This document shows, piece after piece, positions 1 to 5,033 of a DNA stretch of 5,033 nucleotides. The position numbers and the translations under genes were made by a program. The first letter of the stretch is position 1, and each line of letters starts with the position of its first letter. The stretch is from Ruminococcus sp. UBA5129. GTDB lineage: Bacteria; Bacillota; Clostridia; Oscillospirales; Ruminococcaceae. A model generated the notes under the pieces. The model searched no databases. It had not been told where the DNA came from and saw only the letters and a program-made list of their open reading frames with translations. The DNA is taken from NCBI GenBank assembly GCA_002414125.1, contig DHYN01000064.1:21960-26992 (forward strand), read 5' to 3'.

Positions 1-1213
1 TACCGCAGCCTGTATCGGCAACGATTATCTTTATTTTTGCGGCGGACTGCTCGGCTTTTATTGTGATAGTATCGCCTGCAGAGGAATATTTCACCGCATT
101 GTCTATGATATTTATGAACACCTGACGGATACGGTTTTTATCACCGTAAACGAACGGAAGCATCTCTGGTTCATCGTAAACTATCTGCTTCTGCTCGCGG
201 CGAGCCTTTTCCGTATAGATGAGCACCGCATCGCCGAGCTCTGCGAGAATATCCATATTTTCGCTTCTCAGAGTGAAATGACCGCTCTGCATACGCGAGA
301 AGTCGAGCAGCTCCTCTACCATTTGAGAAAGACGCTCCGTCTCGCTTACTATAACGCCAACGCCCTTTCGGGTCGTATCGGGGTTGGATTCGGAATCGAG
401 CATAAGCGTTTCAGCCCAGCCCTTTATTGCGGTGAGCGGTGTTCTCAGCTCATGCGATACCGATGAGATGAACTCGTTTTTCATAGCCTCCGCATTTGAC
501 AGCTCGTCAGCCATATGGTTGATAGCGGTGCAGAGCTCGCCGATCTCGTCATCGGAGTTATTGCTTATACGCACCGAGAAATCTCCCATTGCGAACTTTC
601 GTGCTATCGTACTGATCTGCCTGATCGGCTTTACGATCGAACCTGCGAAAAAGATTCCCGTAGTGACGATTATAAAGATTATCGCGAGACAGACTATCGA
701 AACTGCCGCGATATACCCGTGCACCGAGCTGTCGATCTCGGTAAGCGAGGTGACCATACGCACGGAGCTGTATTCCGAGCTCATTGAGGAAATCGGTACG
801 GAAACTGCCATTATCTTCTCGCCGCTGGGAAGCTTTCCGACATAATAGCCCTCTCCATCGGACATTGCCTGCTCGTAGTCGGGCATCGAAACCGAGTCAT
901 CGGGCGAGAATCCCGAGGAGGTGAGCACGACATGACCCTTGGAATTGATCGCCATAAGCTCGATCTTATCCTTTTCGTTGAATGTTTCGAGCATATTTCT
1001 CATTTCCGAGGAAAAGTTTGCGGAGCTGTCCTGCGAGTGGATCCCCAAAACGCTGGTAACGGCGTTGATCTTGGATACGAGGTACTGCTTTGCCGAGCTG
1101 TAGAAATAGCTCTGTACCGCGTAGATAAACGACATTTCAATAACGACCAGCGCAAGTATAACAACGCCGAGATTATTTACTATCCAGCGCTTGGTGATGC
1201 TTTTCTTAGCCAT
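1..1213 (-). CDS. Membrane-bound sensor histidine kinase (3' end missing)
   Basis: This is the sensor of a two-component system. It autophosphorylates on a histidine and passes the phosphate to the response regulator encoded just upstream. In the 404 visible residues, TM1 spans about 11-33, an extracytoplasmic region about 34-165, TM2 about 166-190 and a HAMP linker about 191-243. The H-box is SHELRTP with phospho-acceptor His254, the N-box is NIIDNAVKYS at 368-377, and the G1 box DTGCG is at 400-404. The gene then leaves the window, so the rest of the ATPase lid (F and G2 boxes) is not visible. The extracytoplasmic stretch around 85-140 (MAINSKGHVVLTSS, then YYVGKLPSGEKIMAVSVPI) resembles a PAS/Cache-type sensor fold; this is inference and the ligand is unknown. 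The ATG shares its A with the regulator's TAA stop (TAATG) and has no good Shine-Dalgarno of its own, so translational coupling is likely. The kinase call is firm; its signal and targets cannot be named. Confidence 0.96.
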   Translation of the reverse strand, partial: MAKKSITKRWIVNNLGVVILALVVIEMSFIYAVQSYFYSSAKQYLVSKINAVTSVLGIHSQDSSANFSSEMRNMLETFNEKDKIELMAINSKGHVVLTSSGFSPDDSVSMPDYEQAMSDGEGYYVGKLPSGEKIMAVSVPISSMSSEYSSVRMVTSLTEIDSSVHGYIAAVSIVCLAIIFIIVTTGIFFAGSIVKPIRQISTIARKFAMGDFSVRISNNSDDEIGELCTAINHMADELSNAEAMKNEFISSVSHELRTPLTAIKGWAETLMLDSESNPDTTRKGVGVIVSETERLSQMVEELLDFSRMQSGHFTLRSENMDILAELGDAVLIYTEKARREQKQIVYDEPEMLPFVYGDKNRIRQVFINIIDNAVKYSSAGDTITIKAEQSAAKIKIIVADTGCG

Positions 1214-1914
1214 TACTGCGTGTCATTCCATTTATATCCGTATCCCCAGATGGTGATGATATATTTCGGACAGGACGGCTCATCCTCGATCTTCATTCTG
1301 ATCCTTCGGATGTTGACGTCCACGATCTTATCATCGCCGTAGTAGCTCTCACCCCAAATATGGTTGAGGATACTTGCGCGGTCGAGGGCGGTATTCTTAT
1401 TGTTCATGAAAAATTCGAGTATCTGATACTCGACCTGAGTCAGCTCGATCGGCTCACCGTTCTTGGTGACCGTGCGGCTCTTCAGGTTGAGAGTGAAAGG
1501 TCCCGACTCCACCAGCGACTGCTTCTCATTCTTGATGAAGCTCATGCAGACTCTGCGGTAGATAGCATCCACGCGCGCGGTAAGCTCCGAGGGGGAGAAC
1601 GGCTTTGTGATATAGTCGTCTGCACCGATCATGAGTCCACTGACCTTGTCCATTTCCTGAGTACGCGCTGTCAGCATGATTATACCGATAGTAGAGCTTT
1701 TCTCGCGTATCTTTTTACAAACCGTAAACCCGTCAATACCGGGCATCATTATGTCAAGCAGTACGATGTCGAAGTTACCGTGCTCCGTCTCGAACGTTTT
1801 TAGTGCAGCCTCGCCGCAGTCAACGTCCACTACATCGTAGCCTGCACGCTTGAGGTTGATGACGACGAATTCGCGGATGGTAGCTTCGTCCTCGCATACA
1901 AGAATGCGTTTCAT
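1213..1914 (-). CDS. OmpR/PhoB-family response regulator
   Basis: This is a 233-residue DNA-binding response regulator of full family length. The receiver domain (about 1-120) has the acidic pocket E8/D9, phospho-acceptor Asp54 in VLLDIMMPG, Thr82 in MLTAR, and Lys104 in the YITKPF motif. A linker (about 121-135) leads to a winged-helix effector domain (about 136-230). That domain carries a recognition helix around VDVNIRRIRMKIE (198-210) and the C-terminal wing hairpin ending GYGYKW. All residues needed for phosphorylation are present. The ATG start is supported by AAGGAG at 1922-1927 with a 7-base spacer. It lies 20 bases downstream of the lipoprotein stop and overlaps the kinase start by one base, so kinase and regulator are almost certainly cognate partners. 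The DNA target is unknown; autoregulation of this operon is possible but no repeated operator half-sites were found near the promoter. Confidence 0.97.
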   Translation of the reverse strand: MKRILVCEDEATIREFVVINLKRAGYDVVDVDCGEAALKTFETEHGNFDIVLLDIMMPGIDGFTVCKKIREKSSTIGIIMLTARTQEMDKVSGLMIGADDYITKPFSPSELTARVDAIYRRVCMSFIKNEKQSLVESGPFTLNLKSRTVTKNGEPIELTQVEYQILEFFMNNKNTALDRASILNHIWGESYYGDDKIVDVNIRRIRMKIEDEPSCPKYIITIWGYGYKWNDTQ

Positions 1915-1921
1915 GTTATCA

Positions 1922-1927
1922 CTCCTT
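1922..1927 (-). promoter_or_regulatory. Ribosome binding site of the response regulator
   Basis: On the minus strand this reads AAGGAG, 7 bases before the ATG at 1914. It sits in the 20-base gap after the lipoprotein stop. A strong site here means the regulator can be translated independently of the gene upstream, unlike the kinase, which depends on the TAATG overlap. Confidence 0.85.
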
Positions 1928-1934
1928 CATTTTT

Positions 1935-3245
1935 TTAGTCTCTGTATCTGAACCCGACTGCCGCATCGCCTGCCGACAGATCGAGTCCGTCATTACCCTT
2001 ATTTGTCGGAATAAAGCCGAGATACGTCAGCTCGCCTTTAGTTCGCAGCAGCATATACCCGTTGGAAAGCCTGTCCTGAAGAGAAGCCGTATCCCTTGCG
2101 CAGCAGATGCGGAAGAGCTCCCTTCCGACCTTATTTCCCGAGAACTCACAGAATACGAGCTCATCGTTTACCGAATCCCTGCGGACGGTCACGCGGTTGT
2201 ACCAGCGATTCGGGAAAACGAAGATATATCCGTCATTTACGCTGTAATACGAGGTGTACTTGCGTTCAAGGGAATCGTCCTCGCAGACAGTGAGCCAGCT
2301 TGTGAGCTTCATCTGCTCGCCCTCCGAGACCTCCGAATAACCGGGAGCGACTGTCTGCACCGGTATTTCGGGAGTACCGTCACTGTCGATATCGAGAAGG
2401 CTGCATCCCTGCGGACGCACTGTCGCAAGACTCTTTTCGGGCGTATCAAATACCTTTCCGAGACCGTTTTCGTTCATGAAGAGAACATCGGTCTGGATAA
2501 GTCCCGAGCCCGACTGAGCGTCTATATACAGACCTTTTCTTCCTCCGCTGAGACTGCCGTAGGTGATCTTCTCGTACTCCGAGAAGCTCCCGCTCAGTTC
2601 GAGGCTGTATTTATGGTATATGCCGTCCTCATCGAGCTTATACGCCTCCGCAACGGCAGGCGAGCCCGAAGCCTGACCTGCGAGCAGAAGAAATTCGCTT
2701 TCGCCGTCAGAATCGAGGTCGGTGATGTCGAAGAATGAGTACTGCGACGAGAACGTCTGTTCGATTGTTCCGCCGTCATAGTTATAGACCGAGACATTTT
2801 TCTCGGAACGGTTGATGAGACTGCTTCCGATGAGCAGGTTGATCCTGTTATTCGAGCCGAGCCTTGAGATCATTACCTTTTCGATCTCCGAGCCCTCTGC
2901 CGGCGTATCGCATACAGAGCGCCATTTCCCGTCAAACTGGTCGAGAATGTTTATACGCAGTGTATTTTCCTCAACTGCAAGACCTGTTTTCTCGTAAAAA
3001 ACAACAGCCTCCGTTCCGCCGTCACCGTCAATGTCATCAACGATGAATGCAGAAAGATATGAGCCTGATTTCGGGTATTTCAGGCTTATAGAGCCGCCTG
3101 CGGCATCGGTAAGCGCGCTGTATATCTGCTCCTGCTGAACGCTGAGCTTCGGCGGAGCCATTAGAGTGTCGATACTCGAGCCGAAAGAACAGCCCGTTAG
3201 CAGTGTACAGACGCACACTGCTGAGATCATTCCCGATATTTTCAC
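1935..3245 (-). CDS. Lipoprotein with three DxDxDG (VCBS/FG-GAP-like) acidic loops
   Basis: This is a 436-residue predicted lipoprotein of unknown function. It starts with GTG, followed by Lys2, a hydrophobic stretch and the lipobox LTGC with the lipidated cysteine at 19. It should therefore be exported and anchored on the outer face of the membrane. Three segments follow one pattern, a hydrophobic strand then an acidic loop: FIVDDIDGDG (67-76), ITDLDSDG (174-181) and LLDIDSDG (283-290). The loops are followed by TEAVVF, ESEFLLL and TPEIPV. This resembles the calcium-binding loops of VCBS/FG-GAP beta-propeller repeats, with about 105 residues between loops. The C-terminal part (about 340-436) has no motif I recognise. 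It lies 25 bases after citrate synthase and 20 bases before the response regulator, so it is probably co-transcribed with both. A role as accessory sensor for the kinase is conceivable but is only inferred from position. Confidence 0.9.
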   Translation of the reverse strand: MKISGMISAVCVCTLLTGCSFGSSIDTLMAPPKLSVQQEQIYSALTDAAGGSISLKYPKSGSYLSAFIVDDIDGDGGTEAVVFYEKTGLAVEENTLRINILDQFDGKWRSVCDTPAEGSEIEKVMISRLGSNNRINLLIGSSLINRSEKNVSVYNYDGGTIEQTFSSQYSFFDITDLDSDGESEFLLLAGQASGSPAVAEAYKLDEDGIYHKYSLELSGSFSEYEKITYGSLSGGRKGLYIDAQSGSGLIQTDVLFMNENGLGKVFDTPEKSLATVRPQGCSLLDIDSDGTPEIPVQTVAPGYSEVSEGEQMKLTSWLTVCEDDSLERKYTSYYSVNDGYIFVFPNRWYNRVTVRRDSVNDELVFCEFSGNKVGRELFRICCARDTASLQDRLSNGYMLLRTKGELTYLGFIPTNKGNDGLDLSAGDAAVGFRYRD

Positions 3246-3255
3246 GATATATCTA

Positions 3256-3259
3256 TCCT
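3256..3259 (-). promoter_or_regulatory. Weak ribosome binding site selecting a GTG start
   Basis: On the minus strand AGGA lies 10 bases before the GTG at 3245, in the 25-base gap after the citrate synthase stop. The match is short and the spacing long, so initiation is probably modest. GTG is still the best start: it supplies Lys2 for the signal peptide. The next in-frame ATG (residue 6) has no Shine-Dalgarno and would leave a signal peptide with no positive charge. Confidence 0.55.
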
Positions 3260-3270
3260 ATATGTATATT

Positions 3271-4626
3271 TTATCTGTCTGCGAGCCTGATGTATTCCCT
3301 GTTCTTGGTGATAGCCTTGTAAGCAGGACGGATGATCCTTCCGCCTGTGAGTATCTCCTCCATACGGTGAGCCGACCAGCCTGCGATACGCGAAACTGCG
3401 AACAGCGGAGTGAAGAGATCCTCGGGGATGCCGAGCATACGGTAAACGAGTCCGGAATACATATCAACATTGGCACACATCGACTTTGAGCTTCCTTTGA
3501 CCTCCTTAAAGACCTCCGGTGTAAGACGTTCGATCGTGTCGAGGAGGTTGAATTCAGCCTCGATCTCTCTGCCCTTTGCAAGCTCGAAAGCCTTTTTCTT
3601 GAGAATTTTTGCACGCGGATCGGAAATTGTGTAAACAGCATGTCCCATACCGTAGATAAGTCCAGAGCCGTCATTGGCTTCCTTGCGGATGACCTTGCGT
3701 ATATAGTCGGCGACTTGACCCTCATCGTTCCAGTTGGCAATATTTTCCTTGAAATTGTCGAGCATACGGATGACCTTCAGATTAGCGCCGCCGTGCTTCG
3801 GACCCTTGAGTGAGCAGATAGCTCCCGAGTATGCCGAATACGGATCGGTGCCTGATGAGGTGAGCGCTCTGCATATGAAAGTAGAGTTGTTTCCGCCGCC
3901 GTGCTCGGTCTGGAGCATGAGGAGACGATCGAGCATCTGAGCCTCTTCCTTGGTGTATTCCCTGTCGTGACGGAGCAAAGAGAGGATGCACTGTGCGGTA
4001 TTTTCCTCGTATCTGATCGGATGCATTATCATGCTCTGGTTATCGAAAACGCGGCGCTTCACCTGATAAGCAGCAGACATGATAACGGGAAGCTTTGCGA
4101 TAAGGCTTGCGGCAGTTTTCATTTCAAATTCAAGCTCCTTGCTCTCGCATTCCTTATCGTAGGAGTAGAGCGAGAGTACCGAACGCGCAAGCTTGTTCAT
4201 GATGTTCATGGACGGAGCTTTGAGTATCATATCCTCGATGAAGTCATTAGGTAGATCACGAAGCTGTGCGAGATACGATGTGAAGGCTTCAAGCTCGCTC
4301 TGTGTGGGGAGATGACCGAAGAGCAGTAAAAAAACAGTTTCCTCAAATCCGAATCTGTCCTCTGCCTCTACGTTGTTTACGATATCCTCAATATTGTATC
4401 CGCGGTAGATAAGCTCTCCGGGGATAGGCTCGATCTCACCCTCGTTGATAACGTAGCCGTGTACATTGCATATTTTCGTTATGCCCGTAACGACTCCCGT
4501 TCCGTCGCTTCTTCTCAGACCGCGCTTAACGTGGTATTTTTCGTAAAGACTTGGTTCGATAATGGAATTTTCAGAAAGCTCTCTGCATAAATCTTTAATA
4601 GTCTTTCCGGAATTGTTGTAGCTCAT
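3271..4626 (-). CDS. gltA: Citrate synthase
   Basis: This enzyme condenses oxaloacetate with acetyl-CoA to give citrate and CoA in the cytoplasm. In anaerobic Firmicutes it usually feeds 2-oxoglutarate and glutamate synthesis rather than a full TCA cycle. The 451-residue protein is complete. The conserved histidine-containing segments are TEHGGGNNSTF (His242), the catalytic GPKHGGAN (His278) and GMGHAVYTISDPRA (His329, Arg338). The catalytic aspartate is Asp388 in CANVDMYSG. GELIYRGYNIEDIV near residues 70-83 is the usual substrate-domain entry, and the extension before it (about 20-60) is typical of the longer Firmicute branch. The ATG is preceded by AGGAG at 4637-4641 with a 10-base spacer and by a consensus promoter. 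It is the first gene of the apparent four-gene unit. A 2-methylcitrate synthase activity cannot be excluded from sequence alone; the symbol is assigned by family. Confidence 0.96.
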   Translation of the reverse strand: MSYNNSGKTIKDLCRELSENSIIEPSLYEKYHVKRGLRRSDGTGVVTGITKICNVHGYVINEGEIEPIPGELIYRGYNIEDIVNNVEAEDRFGFEETVFLLLFGHLPTQSELEAFTSYLAQLRDLPNDFIEDMILKAPSMNIMNKLARSVLSLYSYDKECESKELEFEMKTAASLIAKLPVIMSAAYQVKRRVFDNQSMIMHPIRYEENTAQCILSLLRHDREYTKEEAQMLDRLLMLQTEHGGGNNSTFICRALTSSGTDPYSAYSGAICSLKGPKHGGANLKVIRMLDNFKENIANWNDEGQVADYIRKVIRKEANDGSGLIYGMGHAVYTISDPRAKILKKKAFELAKGREIEAEFNLLDTIERLTPEVFKEVKGSSKSMCANVDMYSGLVYRMLGIPEDLFTPLFAVSRIAGWSAHRMEEILTGGRIIRPAYKAITKNREYIRLADR

Positions 4627-4636
4627 TCAAATCACG

Positions 4637-4641
4637 CTCCT
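4637..4641 (-). promoter_or_regulatory. Ribosome binding site of citrate synthase
   Basis: On the minus strand this reads AGGAG, 10 bases before the ATG at 4626. No other in-frame start between the promoter and this ATG has a better site, so it fixes the start of citrate synthase. The leader between the predicted transcription start (around 4651) and the ATG is only about 25 bases, leaving little room for a riboswitch or attenuator. Confidence 0.8.
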
Positions 4642-4657
4642 ATATTTATACATAATT

Positions 4658-4686
4658 ATTATACACCAAATTCACAGCTATGTCAA
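4658..4686 (-). promoter_or_regulatory. Perfect-consensus sigma-A promoter for the citrate synthase operon
   Basis: On the minus strand TTGACA (4681-4686) is followed by exactly 17 bases and then TATAAT (4658-4663). All twelve consensus positions match, at the optimal spacing. Transcription should begin near 4651 and run leftward through citrate synthase and probably the lipoprotein, response regulator and kinase. A promoter this strong is usually held in check by a repressor or used for constitutive high expression. No clear operator overlaps it. Confidence 0.88.
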
Positions 4687-4701
4687 CGATTTTATCAATG
4701 C

Positions 4702-4733
4702 ATGACAAAAGTATTTGCTATTATTTATACAAT
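4702..4733 (+). promoter_or_regulatory. Tentative promoter for the rightward gene
   Basis: Two readings are possible. A sigma-A reading uses ATGACA at 4702-4707 and TATACA at 4726-4731 with an 18-base spacer; the -10 matches only four of six positions. Alternatively, TATACAAT at 4726-4733 resembles the sigma-E -10 element (CATACANT), which would fit a sporulation gene, but I see no good sigma-E -35 element at the usual distance. The -10 region lies inside the left inverted-repeat arm. About 90 bases separate it from the ATG at 4822. Confidence 0.3.
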
Positions 4734-4738
4734 ATAGA
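4717..4738. repeat. Left arm of a perfect 22-base inverted repeat
   Basis: This AT-rich arm, beginning GCTATTATTTATACAA, is the exact reverse complement of 5012-5033. The match fails at the next inner base (T4739 against G5011). It cannot be followed outward because the window ends at 5033. The arms enclose 273 bases holding the leader and almost the whole reading frame of the rightward gene. The arm lies about 30 bases upstream of the citrate synthase -35 and contains the possible -10 of the rightward gene. Confidence 0.9.
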
Positions 4739-4807
4739 TGCGCTGTTTTGAGGCTCTCCTGTCGAAAAGTACAAGTTCATACTGCCGCCATACACTGCGC
4801 CGACAAC

Positions 4808-4814
4808 GAAAGGA
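4808..4814 (+). promoter_or_regulatory. Ribosome binding site deciding the start of the rightward gene
   Basis: GAAAGGA lies 7 bases before the ATG at 4822. An in-frame ATG at 4738 has no such site, and starting there would add 28 residues ahead of the signal peptide. The 4822 start is therefore preferred. Confidence 0.75.
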
Positions 4815-4821
4815 TCATCAT

Positions 4822-5025
4822 ATGAAACATCGACTTCTTTTTATCACACTTTTTTCTGCTTCTATACTTATTATTCCTGCCGTACCGGCAGCATTTTCGG
4901 GCAGGATGAAAGCTTCCGCCGAACCTCAGAGCTCCCGTCAGGAAAGCGAAAAGCCCGTGGAGACCGCTTCCGCGAGTGCATACCGAGTGCTTGACGTCTC
5001 CTCGGGACAGGTCTATATTGTATAA
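4822..5025 (+). CDS. Exported protein start, possibly the N-terminus of a SpoIID-like protein, cut short
   Basis: The 67-residue frame begins MKHR and continues with a hydrophobic segment (about 5-26) that is either a signal peptide or a membrane anchor; AXA (residues 31-33) is a possible cleavage site. A polar linker rich in Ser, Glu and Pro follows (about 34-52), then AYRVLDVSSGQVYIV and a stop. The last stretch resembles the opening strands of SpoIID-family proteins (peptidoglycan-cleaving sporulation factors), in which a segment of this kind normally leads straight into the conserved catalytic domain. That domain is absent. From the second base of codon 64 onward the sequence is the right arm of the inverted repeat, and the TAA lies within it. 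The reading is therefore either a gene broken by rearrangement or chimerism, or a genuine small exported protein. The coding start is well supported; the SpoIID assignment is from memory of the family and uncertain. Confidence 0.55.
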   Translation: MKHRLLFITLFSASILIIPAVPAAFSGRMKASAEPQSSRQESEKPVETASASAYRVLDVSSGQVYIV

Positions 5026-5033
5026 ATAATAGC
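5012..5033. repeat. Right arm of a perfect 22-base inverted repeat, at the window end
   Basis: This is the exact reverse complement of 4717-4738 and ends with the last base of the window. It supplies the final codons and the TAA stop of the rightward reading frame, plus further in-line stop triplets. Its position at the very end leaves open whether the identity continues beyond 5033, which would indicate a longer inverted repeat or a fold-back chimera. Confidence 0.9.

Noticed and set aside
384..845. A 153-codon open frame on the plus strand, antisense to the kinase
   Set aside because: It lies wholly inside the well-supported kinase gene, whose translation shows intact H, N and G1 boxes. 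The antisense product has no recognisable domain and the frame has no ribosome binding site; it is a codon-bias shadow.
1360..1803. A 147-codon plus-strand frame opposite the response regulator
   Set aside because: The regulator frame carries every conserved receiver and winged-helix residue; the opposite frame is its mirror with no supported start.
1930..1936. Run of seven T on the plus strand as a terminator
   Set aside because: No hairpin precedes it, no plus-strand gene needs ending there, and on the transcribed minus strand it is an A run spanning the lipoprotein stop codon.
3258..3740. A 160-codon frame on the minus strand overlapping the end of citrate synthase
   Set aside because: It is an alternate frame of the citrate synthase catalytic region, with an Arg/Ser-rich composition typical of out-of-frame reading and no start signal.
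4681..4707. Small dyad TGTCA (4681-4685) and TGACA (4703-4707) between the divergent promoters as an operator
   Set aside because: The arms are only five bases and coincide with -35-like elements of the two opposing promoters, which explains the symmetry without an operator.
4738..4821. Upstream in-frame ATG extending the rightward gene by 28 residues
   Set aside because: There is no ribosome binding site before it, it lies at the possible promoter, and it would place a polar stretch ahead of a good signal peptide that has its own GAAAGGA site.

Overview
The window looks like chromosome of a low-to-mid GC, probably spore-forming anaerobic Firmicute, most likely of the Ruminococcus/Oscillospiraceae kind. 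This rests on the style of the citrate synthase, the strong AGGAG-type ribosome binding sites, a lipoprotein with a Gram-positive type signal, a sigma-A promoter with perfect consensus, and a short leftward-facing gene start that resembles the SpoIID sporulation family. The taxonomic placement is inference from family resemblance; no search was run.

Layout. Positions 1-4626 hold four tightly packed genes on the minus strand. In order of transcription they are citrate synthase (3271-4626), a lipoprotein with three acidic DxDxDG loops (1935-3245, GTG start), an OmpR/PhoB-type response regulator (1213-1914), and a membrane histidine kinase cut off by the left window edge (1-1213). The gaps are 25 and 20 bases, followed by a one-base TAATG overlap. 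I see no terminator between them, so one transcript from the TTGACA-17-TATAAT promoter at 4658-4686 could cover all four. The unit would link the citrate (glutamate precursor) branch to a cell-surface lipoprotein and a two-component system. Whether the link is functional is unknown.

The divergent intergenic region is 4627-4821 (195 bases). To its right, on the plus strand, 4822-5025 encodes a signal peptide, a polar linker and the beginning of what resembles a SpoIID-type domain. The reading frame then hits a stop codon. The stop lies inside the right arm (5012-5033) of a perfect 22-base inverted repeat whose left arm is at 4717-4738. The window ends exactly at the end of the right arm.

The inverted repeat is the most unusual thing here. 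It could bound an invertible or mobile segment, or it could be a chimeric junction at a contig end. The sequence alone cannot decide, and I consider the artefact explanation at least as likely. No RNA genes, CRISPR arrays, insertion sequences or transposase genes were seen, and there is no gene-free stretch longer than 300 bases.
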